NCBI RefSeq assembly: GCF_040147005.1
Contig: NZ_JAMSHO010000001.1
Location: forward strand, 1,674,001 to 1,738,000
Direction of reading: 5' to 3'
DNA length: 64,000 nt
Origin: Halomonas sp. H10-9-1
GTDB lineage: Bacteria > Pseudomonadota > Gammaproteobacteria > Pseudomonadales > Halomonadaceae
The notes beneath the pieces are model-generated. The model saw nothing but the letters and a program-made list of their open reading frames with translations. It had not been told where the DNA came from and ran no database searches. Position numbers and translations under genes: made by a program. Every line of letters begins with the position of its first letter. Position 1 is the stretch's first letter. Shown piece by piece: positions 43,133 to 53,389 of this stretch.

Positions 43133-44374
43133 CAGGGAAAACGCATGAAAAACCGCTCTACGACGGGCTTCGTAGCGCTTTACCAGTAGGAGCTAATGTG
43201 GTCATCTAACGGCTTTTGCTCATGGATGACCCGATGCTGACTCCGTCGCTTATGCACCATTTATCGATCGTTCCCGACTTCCGCCAGGCCTGGAAAGTGC
43301 AGCATCAGCTTTCCGACATCCTGTTCCTGACCGTCTGTGCAGTGATCTGTGGAGCTGAAGGATGGGACGAGATTGAGGATTTTGGCCACGCAAAGCTAGA
43401 TTTTCTTCGCCAGTACGGCGATTTTGAGGCTGGCGTACCGAGCCATGACACCTTGGCCAGGGTAATGGCGTTGGTGAATGCCGAGCAGCTCCAAACCGCC
43501 TTTGCCGAGTGGATGAAGGCCTGCCATGACGTGACTGATGGGGCGGTGGTGGCCATTGATGGCAAGACGCTGCGCGGCTCGTACTGCCGCGGCAAGGGCA
43601 AAGGGGCGATACACATGGTCAGTGCCTTCAGCGCGGCGAATGGCGTGGTGCTGGGGCAGGTCAAGACAGCGGAGAAGTCCAACGAGATAACTGCCATTCC
43701 TGAGCTACTCAAGCTGCTGAATCTGCAAGGTTGTCTGGTAACAATCGATGCCATGGGTTGCCAGAAGAAGATCGCCACTCAGATCCTGCAGAAGGGCGCC
43801 GATTACCTACTCTCGGTGAAGGAAAATCAGCCAGCCTTGGCAGATGCCTTTGAGGCGGCGTTCCCCATGACCAAGGTGGTCAACTTCGATGGGGATGCCT
43901 ATGTCACGGATGAAAAGAACCGGGGGCGGCAAGAGACTCGCTACCACATCGTGAGTGAGATTACTGAAGATTTTCAGGAGCTTAGCTACGAGTGGCCAGG
44001 CTTAAAAACGGTGGGAGTCGTCATGAGTTTCCGTCAGGAAGGTGACGAAGCCCCAGAGGCTCCGATGATCCGTTACTACATCAGCTCAGCCGAGCTTAGC
44101 GCCAAAAAGCTAGCCGAAGCGGCCCGCCAGCATTGGTTCGTGGAAAATAAGCTTCACTGGTCGCTGGACGTCGCTCTCCGTGAGGATGCCTGCAAAATCC
44201 ATCGCGGACAGGCGGCGGAAAACCTCGCCAGAGTCCGGCATATCGCCTTGAATTACCTGAAAGGGGAGAAGTCTTTCAAGGGCGGAATCCGGCGGAAGCA
44301 GAAGAAAGCCGCACTGGATGAGACGTACCTGGCGGACATTCTCGCGGTATGAAATTTTTCATGCGTTTTCCCTG
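43133..44374 (+). mobile_element. ISAs1-family insertion sequence, copy 2
   Basis: A complete 1242-bp copy with the same CAGGGAAAACGC ends. The flanks GATGGGGTAG (left) and GGGTATGATC (right) do not match, so there is no target duplication. The left flank is the end of an EAL gene and the right flank the end of an O-antigen-ligase gene, both truncated at the IS border. A deletion or other rearrangement next to the IS explains this. Confidence 0.92.
43222..44352 (+). CDS. ISAs1-family transposase (copy 2)
   Basis: A 376-residue DDE transposase whose protein sequence is identical to copy 3 (49833-50963) and differs from copy 1 at scattered positions (for example ARVRHIALNYLKGEKSF instead of ARIRHIALNYLKGETRF). 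All three catalytic residues are present, so it may be active. Confidence 0.93.
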   Translation: MDDPMLTPSLMHHLSIVPDFRQAWKVQHQLSDILFLTVCAVICGAEGWDEIEDFGHAKLDFLRQYGDFEAGVPSHDTLARVMALVNAEQLQTAFAEWMKACHDVTDGAVVAIDGKTLRGSYCRGKGKGAIHMVSAFSAANGVVLGQVKTAEKSNEITAIPELLKLLNLQGCLVTIDAMGCQKKIATQILQKGADYLLSVKENQPALADAFEAAFPMTKVVNFDGDAYVTDEKNRGRQETRYHIVSEITEDFQELSYEWPGLKTVGVVMSFRQEGDEAPEAPMIRYYISSAELSAKKLAEAARQHWFVENKLHWSLDVALREDACKIHRGQAAENLARVRHIALNYLKGEKSFKGGIRRKQKKAALDETYLADILAV

Positions 44375-44618
44375 GGGTATGATCGGTCTTGGTGTTCTTC
44401 TGGCGCTCTATCTGGTGCCGATGAGCCTGTTTGGCCGCGAGTTGCACGCGCCCGACCTGCAGCAGCGTTCGTTGGCGATCGCCGGAGTGCTGCTTAGCGT
44501 GGCCTATATCGACTTCGGTCTGTCGCAGTCTTTCCTGACCCATAACAGCGGGGTGATGATGTTCGCCTTCCTGCTGGCGGTGTTGTGGGGCTGCTTCCGA
44601 GCCACGGGTAGACCGTAG
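44375..44618 (+). pseudogene. O-antigen ligase (WaaL/RfaL-type), C-terminal remnant
   Basis: Behind the IS the frame reads MIGLGVLLALYLVPMSLFG and then LLSVAYIDFGLSQSFLTHNSG and MMFAFLLAVLWG, two or three hydrophobic helices ending as O-antigen ligase family proteins do. The N-terminal and central parts are missing. The plus-strand frame is continuous with a few codons of the IS end, giving an 89-codon hybrid from 44349 that probably has no function. A small hairpin GGAGGCC-TTC-GGCCTCC follows at 44653-44669. Confidence 0.7.
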
Positions 44619-44723
44619 TCAGCTGAGTCTGTCTGGTTTGGGGGCATACATTGGAGGCCTTCGGCCTCCAGTCGCGATGCGGAGCATCCCTCCTACTGCT
44701 GTCTCTGCCGACCTCTCGACCCC

Positions 44724-45614
44724 TCAGATCAGGAAAAACCGCCCATACACCGCCATCAGCGGCTCCCCGGCAAGCAGCGCGATCCAGCCGGCCAGCGCCA
44801 GGTAGGGGCCGAAGGGCATGGGGGCGCCGCGTAGCCTGGGCACGGCGAGCTGGATCAGGATGCCGAGCACCGCGCCGACGCCGGCGGAGAGGATCAGCAG
44901 CAGTGGCAGGTATTGCCAGCCCAGCCAGGCGCCCAGGGCGGCAAGCAGCTTGAAGTCGCCGTAGCCCATGCCCTCCTTGCCGGTGATCAGCCGGAACAGC
45001 CAGTAGACGCTCCACAGCGCCAGGTAGCCGGCCATGGCGCCGATCACCGCGCTTTCCAGCATCAGCGGCTGGAACAGTAACTGGTAGAGCAGGCCCGCCC
45101 ACAGCAGCGGCAGGGTCAACACGTCCGGCAGCAGCTGGGTGCGCAGGTCGATCACCGCCATGGCCAGCAAGGCCAGGCACGCCGCCAGCATGAAGCCGGC
45201 CTGAAAGCCAACGCCATACAGCGCCACCACGGCCACCGCCAGCACCCCGCCGGCCAGCTCCACCAGCGGGTACTGGGGGCTGATGCGCGCCTGGCAGTTG
45301 GCGCAGCGCCCGCGGCGCTTCAGCCAGCCGATGACCGGGATATTGTCGTGCCAGGCGATGGGCGCCTCGCAACTGGGGCACATGGAGCGGGGGGTGACCA
45401 GGTTGAAGGGCTCGTTGTGCTCCTCGGGCAGCTCCAGCGCCTCGCGTGCCTCGGCTCGCCAGCCGTGCATCAGCATCACCGGCAGCCGCACGATCACCAC
45501 ATTGAGAAAGCTGCCCAGGCACAGCCCCAGCAGGGCCGCCAGCAGCAGCAGGGAGGCGGAAAGGTCGAGCACGAGGATGTCCTTGTCGAGTGAGTGATAA
45601 GGGTGGCCGAGCAC
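44724..45614 (-). CDS. pilD: Type IV prepilin leader peptidase / N-methyltransferase
   Basis: A 296-residue inner-membrane aspartic protease that cuts the leader peptide of prepilins and methylates the new N-terminus. Two zinc-type Cys pairs, CPSC (79-82) and CANC (104-107), mark the cytoplasmic methylase domain. The protease aspartates lie in AVIDLRTQLLPD and GYGDFKLLAALGAWLG. A GTG start at 45614 is preceded by AAGGAAGTGC. It follows pilC by nine bases in the usual pilB-pilC-pilD order. Substrates in this window include the pilins at 48869 and 52796. Confidence 0.93.
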   Translation of the reverse strand: MLGHPYHSLDKDILVLDLSASLLLLAALLGLCLGSFLNVVIVRLPVMLMHGWRAEAREALELPEEHNEPFNLVTPRSMCPSCEAPIAWHDNIPVIGWLKRRGRCANCQARISPQYPLVELAGGVLAVAVVALYGVGFQAGFMLAACLALLAMAVIDLRTQLLPDVLTLPLLWAGLLYQLLFQPLMLESAVIGAMAGYLALWSVYWLFRLITGKEGMGYGDFKLLAALGAWLGWQYLPLLLILSAGVGAVLGILIQLAVPRLRGAPMPFGPYLALAGWIALLAGEPLMAVYGRFFLI

Positions 45615-45623
45615 GCACTTCCT

Positions 45624-46856
45624 TTACAGTACCGAGCCCAGCTCGAAGATCGGCAGGTACATCGAGACCACCAGGCCGCCCACCATGGTGCCGAGAATCA
45701 CGATGATGAACGGCTCGATCAGCGAGGTCAGGCTGTCGACCATGTTGTCGACCTCCTCCTCGTAGTAGGTGGCCACGCGGTCCAGCATGGCGTCCAGGGC
45801 GCCGGACTCCTCGCCGATGCCCACCATCTGCACCATCATCGCCGGGAAGCGCTCGGTCATGCGCAGCGCGAACTGGATGCGTTGCCCCTCGGAGACGTCA
45901 TCGCGCACCCGCAGCACGGCGCGCTCGTAGACCTTGTTGCCGGTACTGCCCGCCGAGGTCCCCAGGGCGTCGATCAATGGAATGCCGGCGGCGAAGGTGG
46001 TCGAGAGGGTGCGCGCGAAGCGCGCCATCACCGACTTGAGCAGTATCTGGCCGAGCACCGGGATATGCAGCATCAGCGCGTGCACGCGGTAGGTCACCGC
46101 GGGTGACAGCTTCATGCTCCAGCGCAGCAGCATGATGCTGCCGACCACCGCCAGCAGGGCCTTCCACCAGTAGGCCTGGGCCAGCTCCGAGAGGTGGATG
46201 GTGAACTGGGTGGCGGCGGGCAGCTCGGCGCCGAAGCCGGCGAACATGCTCTCGAACTGCGGCACCACCTTGATCAGCAGCAGGGCGCTGACGCCGATGC
46301 CCACCAGGATCACCGCCGCCGGGTACCACAGCGCCTTCTTGACCCGCGACTTGAGCGACTCGGTCTTCTCCTTGTAGATGGCGATGCGCTCGAGCATGCC
46401 GTCGAGCGTGCCCGACTGCTCGCCGGCGTCGATCAGGTGGCAGAACAGGCTGTCGAAGTGCTGCGGGTGCTGGCGCAGTGCCTCGGCGAAGCTGGAGCCG
46501 CCCGCCACGTCGTTCATCAGCCGCTGCACCAGGGCGCTCATCGCCGGCTTGCGCATGCTCTCCGAGACCACCTGGAAGGCCTGCAGCACCGGCAGGCCCG
46601 CGCTGATCATGGTCGCCATCTGGCGGGCGAAGAGCATGATGTCGCGGTTGGTGATGCGCCCCAGCCCGCGCCCCACCTTGCCCTTGCGGCGGATGAAGGT
46701 CACCGTGATGCGCTGGGTACGCAGCATGTTCTCCACCTCCTCGCGGGAGGTGGCCACCACGTTGCCCTTGACACGCTGGCCGCGGGGGTTCTTGCCGCCC
46801 CATTTCCAGCGCGACAGGCTGATCTCTTTCTCGTTGAAGCGTACGGGACCGGCCAT
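45624..46856 (-). CDS. pilC: Type IV pilus inner-membrane assembly protein
   Basis: A 410-residue GspF/PilC-family protein with two repeated cytoplasmic T2SF domains, each ending in a helix pair (FARQMATMISAGLPVLQAF in the first, FARTLSTTFAAGIPLIDAL in the second). It couples the PilB motor to the growing pilus. Hydrophobic segments lie around ALWYPAAVILVGIGVSALLLI and the C-terminal FIIVILGTMVGGLVVSMYLPIF. It sits 20 bases downstream of pilB. Confidence 0.93.
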   Translation of the reverse strand: MAGPVRFNEKEISLSRWKWGGKNPRGQRVKGNVVATSREEVENMLRTQRITVTFIRRKGKVGRGLGRITNRDIMLFARQMATMISAGLPVLQAFQVVSESMRKPAMSALVQRLMNDVAGGSSFAEALRQHPQHFDSLFCHLIDAGEQSGTLDGMLERIAIYKEKTESLKSRVKKALWYPAAVILVGIGVSALLLIKVVPQFESMFAGFGAELPAATQFTIHLSELAQAYWWKALLAVVGSIMLLRWSMKLSPAVTYRVHALMLHIPVLGQILLKSVMARFARTLSTTFAAGIPLIDALGTSAGSTGNKVYERAVLRVRDDVSEGQRIQFALRMTERFPAMMVQMVGIGEESGALDAMLDRVATYYEEEVDNMVDSLTSLIEPFIIVILGTMVGGLVVSMYLPIFELGSVL

Positions 46857-46876
46857 GGGGTTCCTCGTCGGGCGGT

Positions 46877-48718
46877 TTACACCTTGATGATACGGTTGAC
46901 CTCGGCCAGGCTGGTGACCCCGGCGCGCACCGCCTCCAGGCCACTGTGGCGCAGGTCCGGGTAGCCCTCTCGGCGGGCCTGCTGATCGAAGTCCAGCGAG
47001 GTGCCGTTGCGCAGGATCAGCTCGCTCATCGCCTCGCTGATCGGCACCACCTCGTAGATGCCCACGCGCCCCTTGAAGCCCTTGGTGCAGCGCCGGCAGC
47101 CCACCGGCTCATACAGCGTCAGGGTGTCCAGCTCGTCCTCGGCGAAGCCCTGGTCGCGCAGGGTGTCGCGGGGCAGGGTGGTGCTCTGCTTGCAGTGTGG
47201 GCACAGCCGCCGGGCCAGGCGCTGGGCGATGATCAGGCTCAGCGAGCTGGCGATATTGAACGGCGCCAGCCCCATGTTGGCAAGACGGGTCAGGGTCTCC
47301 GCCGCCGAGTTGGTGTGCACCGTGGAGAGCACCAGGTGGCCGGTCTGCGAGGCCTTCACCGCGATCTCGGCGGTCTCCAGGTCGCGGATCTCGCCGACCA
47401 TGACGATATCCGGGTCCTGGCGCAGGAAGGCGCGCAGCGCGCTGGCGAAGTCGAGCCCCACCTTGGGCAGGATATTGACCTGGTTGACCCCCGGCACCTT
47501 GATCTCCACCGGGTCTTCCGCGGTGCAGATGTTGCGCTCCTCCTCGTTGAGCATGTTGATGCCGGTGTAGAGGGTCACCGTCTTGCCGCTGCCGGTGGGG
47601 CCGGTGACCAGGATCATGCCCTGGGGCTGGAACAGTACCTCCTCGAACAGCGCGCGCTGCTGGGGGCTGAAGCCCAGCTTCTCGATGCCCATCTTGGCCG
47701 AGCTGGGGTCGAGGATACGCAGCACCACCTTCTCGCCGTAGACGGTGGGCAGCGAGTTGACGCGAAAGTCGATGGAGTGGTGGCTGGAGGTACGCAGCTT
47801 GATGGCGCCATCCTGGGGGATGCGCCGCTCGGAGATATCCAGCCGCGCCATCACCTTGAGGCGCGCCAGGATGCGCGTGCGCATGCCGAACGGCGGGTGG
47901 GCCACGTCGTGCAGGATGCCGTCGATACGAAAGCGCACCCGGAAGCTGGTCTCGTAGGGCTCGAAGTGGATATCCGAGGCGCCGCGCTTGATGGCATCCA
48001 TCAGGATCTTGTTGACGAACTTGATGATCGGCCCGTCTTCCCTGACAGAAGCCATCTCGCTCTGCAGGTCGACCTCGCCGCTACCCTGCTCCTCGTACTC
48101 CAGCTGGCCCAGCGCCTCGTCGGCGTCCTCCAGCTCCTCCATCAGCCGCCGGCTGCTGTGCATCAGGTACTGTTCGAGCAGCGCCTGCAGCTGGTCCAGC
48201 GGCGCCAGGATGCCTTCCGGGGTCAGCCCGGTGGCGAACTGCAGCTCGTCGAGCCCCACCAGGGTAGCGGGGTAGGGCACCGCCACCAGCAGGCGGTTGC
48301 CCTGGCGCTTGAGCGGCAGCACCTGCAGCCGGCGCAGCAGCTCCTCGGGGAAGCTCTCGGCCGGGGGCAGCACGTCCTGGCGCAGTGCATCCAGGTCGAG
48401 CGCCGGGATGCCGTACTCCCACGAGGCCGACACACACGCCTGATGGGCCGGCACCAGGCCGTTCTCGATCACGTGCTGGAGCAGCGAGATCTGCGCCTCG
48501 TGGGCCTCCGTCTCGGCGCGCCGGGCGGCGGCGCTGCTCATCAGGCCATCGTCGACCAGGCGCCGAGCCAGGCCGCGCAGGCGCGTGGAGACCGGCGGCG
48601 CATCGGGCGGCGGGGAAGCGGGGGCGTCGCCATCGCCGGCAGGTGGCGTAGCGCCTCCTGCGCCGGGGGTGGGGCGGGCCTCGTGGGCGTCGTCCATGGG
48701 GCTCCAGGCAGACTGCAT
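46877..48718 (-). CDS. pilB: Type IV pilus extension ATPase PilB
   Basis: A 613-residue GspE/PilB ATPase. The MshEN-type N-terminal domain (GLARRLVDDGLMSSAAARRA) is followed by the motor: Walker A GPTGSGKTVTLYTG near residue 372, the Asp box (ICTAEDPVEI), Walker B MVGEIRDLETAEIA and the His box STVHTNSAAETLTRL. A tetra-Cys zinc site, CPHCKQ and CRRCTKGF, is complete. Start 48718 is given; ATG at 48697 with GGAG directly upstream is an equal alternative. A Pro/Ala-rich stretch follows the start. It is divergent from pilA at 48869. Confidence 0.92.
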   Translation of the reverse strand: MQSAWSPMDDAHEARPTPGAGGATPPAGDGDAPASPPPDAPPVSTRLRGLARRLVDDGLMSSAAARRAETEAHEAQISLLQHVIENGLVPAHQACVSASWEYGIPALDLDALRQDVLPPAESFPEELLRRLQVLPLKRQGNRLLVAVPYPATLVGLDELQFATGLTPEGILAPLDQLQALLEQYLMHSSRRLMEELEDADEALGQLEYEEQGSGEVDLQSEMASVREDGPIIKFVNKILMDAIKRGASDIHFEPYETSFRVRFRIDGILHDVAHPPFGMRTRILARLKVMARLDISERRIPQDGAIKLRTSSHHSIDFRVNSLPTVYGEKVVLRILDPSSAKMGIEKLGFSPQQRALFEEVLFQPQGMILVTGPTGSGKTVTLYTGINMLNEEERNICTAEDPVEIKVPGVNQVNILPKVGLDFASALRAFLRQDPDIVMVGEIRDLETAEIAVKASQTGHLVLSTVHTNSAAETLTRLANMGLAPFNIASSLSLIIAQRLARRLCPHCKQSTTLPRDTLRDQGFAEDELDTLTLYEPVGCRRCTKGFKGRVGIYEVVPISEAMSELILRNGTSLDFDQQARREGYPDLRHSGLEAVRAGVTSLAEVNRIIKV

Positions 48719-48806
48719 AAGGAATTACCACTTTAGCCGCTAGGCCCCGTCACTGGCCAGTTGGTGCCCCATCGCAAGGCCAACGGTAACAAATATTTAC
48801 ACACCG

Positions 48807-48835
48807 TTCACGTAATGAGGTAGACTGGCTACACT
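48807..48835 (+). promoter_or_regulatory. Candidate sigma-70 promoter of the first pilin gene
   Basis: TTCACG (48807-48812), a 17-base spacer and TACACT (48830-48835) lie 34 bases before the GTG start of the pilin gene, in the 150-base divergent region with pilB. Spacing is ideal; the hexamers are fair matches. Confidence 0.4.
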
Positions 48836-48868
48836 AGCATCGCCATTCACCCAACCGCGAGGGCGGCC

Positions 48869-49516
<648 letters not shown>

Positions 49517-49536
49517 CCGGCGCCCCCGGCTTCGGC

Positions 49537-49550
49537 TTGATGCAGGTCAA
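49537..49550. promoter_or_regulatory. Orphan Fnr/Anr-type box
   Basis: TTGATGCAGGTCAA matches the Fnr/Anr consensus TTGAT-N4-ATCAA at nine of ten positions. It lies 20 bases after the pilin stop and about 190 bases before ISAs1 copy 3. The gene it should control is not present; IS-linked deletion probably removed it. Confidence 0.5.
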
Positions 49551-49743
49551 GTCCAACGCCGGCACACCGCGAATAGCGCTTGCGCGATTACAAAGCATAA
49601 CGTACCGTTACTCTAACGCCTGGTGGTAGACTGGGCTGGGCAAGCGCCTGGCCTTGGGTATACTGGGCGGGCGGTTGAGAGATGCGGCAGAGGCCAATTC
49701 TGGATCAGCCGTCGTGATTGACCAACGCGCTGTGGGCGGCAGC

Positions 49744-50985
49744 CAGGGAAAACGCATGAAAAACCGCTCTACGACGGGCTTCGTAGCGCTTTACCAGTAG
49801 GAGCTAATGTGGTCATCTAACGGCTTTTGCTCATGGATGACCCGATGCTGACTCCGTCGCTTATGCACCATTTATCGATCGTTCCCGACTTCCGCCAGGC
49901 CTGGAAAGTGCAGCATCAGCTTTCCGACATCCTGTTCCTGACCGTCTGTGCAGTGATCTGTGGAGCTGAAGGATGGGACGAGATTGAGGATTTTGGCCAC
50001 GCAAAGCTAGATTTTCTTCGCCAGTACGGCGATTTTGAGGCTGGCGTACCGAGCCATGACACCTTGGCCAGGGTAATGGCGTTGGTGAATGCCGAGCAGC
50101 TCCAAACCGCCTTTGCCGAGTGGATGAAGGCCTGCCATGACGTGACTGATGGGGCGGTGGTGGCCATTGATGGCAAGACGCTGCGCGGCTCGTACTGCCG
50201 CGGCAAGGGCAAAGGGGCGATACACATGGTCAGTGCCTTCAGCGCGGCGAATGGCGTGGTGCTGGGGCAGGTCAAGACAGCGGAGAAGTCCAACGAGATA
50301 ACTGCCATTCCTGAGCTACTCAAGCTGCTGAATCTGCAAGGTTGTCTGGTAACAATCGATGCCATGGGTTGCCAGAAGAAGATCGCCACTCAGATCCTGC
50401 AGAAGGGCGCCGATTACCTACTCTCGGTGAAGGAAAATCAGCCAGCCTTGGCAGATGCCTTTGAGGCGGCGTTCCCCATGACCAAGGTGGTCAACTTCGA
50501 TGGGGATGCCTATGTCACGGATGAAAAGAACCGGGGGCGGCAAGAGACTCGCTACCACATCGTGAGTGAGATTACTGAAGATTTTCAGGAGCTTAGCTAC
50601 GAGTGGCCAGGCTTAAAAACGGTGGGAGTCGTCATGAGTTTCCGTCAGGAAGGTGACGAAGCCCCAGAGGCTCCGATGATCCGTTACTACATCAGCTCAG
50701 CCGAGCTTAGCGCCAAAAAGCTAGCCGAAGCGGCCCGCCAGCATTGGTTCGTGGAAAATAAGCTTCACTGGTCGCTGGACGTCGCTCTCCGTGAGGATGC
50801 CTGCAAAATCCATCGCGGACAGGCGGCGGAAAACCTCGCCAGAGTCCGGCATATCGCCTTGAATTACCTGAAAGGGGAGAAGTCTTTCAAGGGCGGAATC
50901 CGGCGGAAGCAGAAGAAAGCCGCACTGGATGAGACGTACCTGGCGGACATTCTCGCGGTATGAAATTTTTCATGCGTTTTCCCTG
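49744..50985 (+). mobile_element. ISAs1-family insertion sequence, copy 3
   Basis: A complete 1242-bp copy that looks identical to copy 2 over the stretches compared. Flanks GGGCGGCAGC (left) and GGTGAAGCCC (right) do not match, so no target duplication is present. The right border cuts the second pilB; the missing 3' part of that gene is not on the left side, so sequence was lost here. Confidence 0.92.
49833..50963 (+). CDS. ISAs1-family transposase (copy 3)
   Basis: A 376-residue DDE transposase with the same protein sequence as copy 2. The catalytic blocks AIDGKTLRGS, TIDAMGCQKK and VENKLHWSLDVALRED are intact. Confidence 0.93.
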   Translation: MDDPMLTPSLMHHLSIVPDFRQAWKVQHQLSDILFLTVCAVICGAEGWDEIEDFGHAKLDFLRQYGDFEAGVPSHDTLARVMALVNAEQLQTAFAEWMKACHDVTDGAVVAIDGKTLRGSYCRGKGKGAIHMVSAFSAANGVVLGQVKTAEKSNEITAIPELLKLLNLQGCLVTIDAMGCQKKIATQILQKGADYLLSVKENQPALADAFEAAFPMTKVVNFDGDAYVTDEKNRGRQETRYHIVSEITEDFQELSYEWPGLKTVGVVMSFRQEGDEAPEAPMIRYYISSAELSAKKLAEAARQHWFVENKLHWSLDVALREDACKIHRGQAAENLARVRHIALNYLKGEKSFKGGIRRKQKKAALDETYLADILAV

Positions 50986-52491
50986 GGTGAAGCCCTGGGC
51001 CTCCAGCACCTCGTGGGGAATATCCGCCGGCTGCTTGCAGTGCTTGCACAGCCGGCGCGCCAGGCGCTGGGCGATGATCAGGCTCACGGAGCTGGCGATA
51101 TTGAACGGTGCCAGGCCCATGTTGGCCAGGCGCGTCAGGGTCTCCGCCGCCGAATTGGTGTGCACGGTGGAGAGCACCAGGTGGCCGGTCTGGGAGGCCT
51201 TGACGGCGATCTCGGCGGTCTCCAGGTCGCGGATCTCGCCGACCATCACCACGTCGGGGTCCTGGCGCAGGAAGGCGCGCAGGGCGCTGGCGAAGTCCAG
51301 CCCGATCTTGGGCAGCACGTTGACCTGGTTGACCCCGGGTACCTTGATCTCCACCGGATCCTCGGCGGTGCAGATATTGCGCTCCACCTCGTTGAGGATA
51401 TTGATACCGGTGTAGAGGGTCACCGTCTTGCCGCTGCCGGTGGGGCCGGTGACCAGGATCATGCCCTGGGGCTGGTCGAGCACCGCTTCGTACATCGCCT
51501 TCTGCTCGGGGGTGAAGCCGAGCTGCTCGATGCCGATCTGCGCCGAGGTCGGGTCCAGTATCCGCAGCACCACCTTCTCGCCGTAGACCGTGGGCAGCGA
51601 GTTGACGCGGAAGTCGATGGAGCGGCTCTTGGAGAGCCGCAGCTTGATGGCGCCATCCTGGGGCAGGCGGCGTTCGGAGATATCCAGGCGCGACATCACC
51701 TTCAGGCGTGCTGCGATGCGGGTGCGCATGGCGAAGGGCGGGTGGGCCACGTCGTGGAGCATGCCGTCGATGCGGAAGCGCACCCGGTAGCTGGTCTCGT
51801 AGGGCTCGAAGTGGATGTCCGAGGCGCCACGGTTGATGGCGTCGAGCAGGATCTTGTTGACGAACTTGATGATCGGAGCGTCTTCACGGGCAGTCTTTGC
51901 CTCGGCGTTGATGTCCACCTCGCCGCTGCCTTCGCCCTCATCGAATCCCAGCTCACCCAGGGCGTCATCCACCCCTTTGAGCTCATCCAGCATGCTCTTC
52001 TCGCTGCGGGCGAGGTAGCTCTCCAGCACCGGCACCAGCTGGTCCACCGGGGCCAGTATCCCTTCCGGCGTCAGGCCGGTAGCGAACTGCAGCTCGTCCA
52101 GCTGGGCAAGCGTCGAAGGGTAGGGCACCGCCACGGTGAGGCGGTGGCCGTGCTGGATCAACGGCAGCACCTTGAGCTTGCGCAGGATCTTCTCGGCGAA
52201 TTGCTCGGCGCCGGGCAGGGTCTCGGGGCGGATGGCGTCCAGGTCCATGATCGGCAGGCCATACTCCCAGGCGGCGGAGAGGGTGGCTTGGCGGGCCGAG
52301 ACCAGACCGGTGTCGATCACGTGCTCCATCAGCAAGACCTCACCCTCCCGCGCCTCCTCCTCGGCGCGCACCGCCGCCGCATGGGACAGCCGCCCGTCTG
52401 CCACCAGTCGCCGCGCCAGGCCGCGCAGCCCGCCGGTATCGGGCTGGGCGCTCTTGAGCGGGGCATGGGGCGGGTTGCGGTAGTCGTTCAT
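50986..52491 (-). pseudogene. Second PilB ATPase, C-terminus removed by ISAs1 copy 3
   Basis: The first ~502 residues of a PilB very similar to the one at 46877: GLARRLVADGRLSHAAAVRA domain, Walker A GPTGSGKTVTLYTG, AEDPVEIKVPGVNQVNVLP, GEIRDLETAEIA and STVHTNSAAETLTRL are all present. The frame runs into the IS at 50985 and stops at 50887 after about 33 foreign residues. The last ~75 residues, with the second Cys pair of the zinc site (CxxC after CKHCKQ), are lost. Start ATG at 52491. It is divergent from the second pilin gene, as the first pilB is from the first pilin. Activity is doubtful. Confidence 0.85.
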
Positions 52492-52795
52492 GGCGTCTCG
52501 CTGAGGGAGGGAAACATTGTTCCCCATTCTAGCCCCCAACCCTACCCCGCGCCCAGCCGCCGCCGTGCCGGCTACCACGCGAATTCAACCTTGTGACAGC
52601 CCCCTGCCCCGAAGCGTTGAGCCAGCTCATGAAATTTATTGCCGCAGCGCCTAAGATGAGTGTTGCAAGGGAACGGAACGTAACTTAATGTAAGCGTAAG
52701 CACCATGGAACGGTGCCACCGTTCAACCGGGCGGCCACCCAACACCACCCGGACTGGCCAGGGGCCACGACGGACAGGAGACAAGGGGCTAGATC
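52492..52795. other. Divergent region between truncated pilB and second pilin
   Basis: 304 bases without a gene. It contains a small hairpin (GAACGG/CCGTTC, 52708-52724) and, just before the pilin start, AGGAGACAAGGGG as ribosome-binding site. I could not place a sigma-54 or sigma-70 promoter with confidence. Confidence 0.4.
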
Positions 52796-53218
52796 ATGAA
52801 GACAAATGAATTGATCACCGAATTTAAGACAAAGAGGGGCAAGCGCGGCCAGGGCGGTTTTACCCTGATCGAGCTGCTGATCGTGGTGGCGATTATCGGC
52901 ATCCTGGCGGCGATTGCGATTCCGCAGTATCAGGATTATACAGTGCGTTCTGCTAATAATGCATGTATTTCTGACTTGCGTGCTTATGGAACTGCTGTTG
53001 CGGTAGCGAGAAATCAAGGTGAAGGCGAGCCAACACCTCAATCTGTATTACCCCGTTATACCGGCGGTACTGGGGTCACAAATCCTGACGCTGATGGTGG
53101 GCTTACAGCTTGCGCGTCGATTACACAGTCTGTCGAAGGCACCTCAACACTTACTGGAACGGCACGAGCTCCGAGTGGGGAAACAGTTACAGTTGATATC
53201 GGTATTACTGGAACCTGA
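52796..53218 (+). CDS. pilA: Type IV pilin
   Basis: A 140-residue prepilin of ordinary size. Basic leader of 21 residues ([11 protein letters not shown]), cleavage before Phe22 in [18 protein letters not shown], Glu at mature position 5, then [10 protein letters not shown]. Two cysteines (NNACISDL and LTACASIT) fit the pilin disulfide loop. The small Ser/Thr-rich end ([18 protein letters not shown]) could accept O-glycans, which fits the ligase gene downstream. A strong ribosome-binding site (AGGAG and AAGGGG) precedes it. The 3' half of the gene is lower in GC than its neighbours, common in variable pilin regions. Confidence 0.9.
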   Translation: MKTNELITEFKTKRGKRGQGGFTLIELLIVVAIIGILAAIAIPQYQDYTVRSANNACISDLRAYGTAVAVARNQGEGEPTPQSVLPRYTGGTGVTNPDADGGLTACASITQSVEGTSTLTGTARAPSGETVTVDIGITGT

Positions 53219-53279
53219 TTTGACTGATCCCATAAGTCTAAATAGAGATATTTCTTCATTCCACACCTAGCCTGAACCT

Positions 53280-53304
53280 AGCGGCCGGCATAATGCCGGC
53301 CGCT
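53280..53304 (+). terminator. Strong hairpin after the second pilin gene
   Basis: AGCGGCCGGCAT and ATGCCGGCCGCT are perfect 12-bp arms around one base. No T-run follows, so it may be a transcript-stabilising hairpin that raises pilin mRNA over the downstream ligase, rather than a true terminator. Confidence 0.5.
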
Positions 53305-53389
53305 GACGTTGCTGAGTCCGTTTACGAGCTCAAACTTGCTCCTTTGTTAACCTGCTTCTTTTTCTCTTCCCAGCCCGGCCGCCGATTCG

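Noticed and set aside
44349..44618. Stand-alone 89-residue membrane protein
   Set aside because: Its first residues come from the IS end and the rest is the end of an O-antigen ligase; taken as a remnant.
46946..48736. 596-codon plus-strand frame opposite pilB
   Set aside because: It is the mirror of the pilB coding sequence in GC-rich DNA; it has no domain and no ribosome-binding site.
50929..52596. 555-codon plus-strand frame opposite the truncated pilB
   Set aside because: Antisense to a clear PilB frame, with the low-complexity look of GC-rich shadows.
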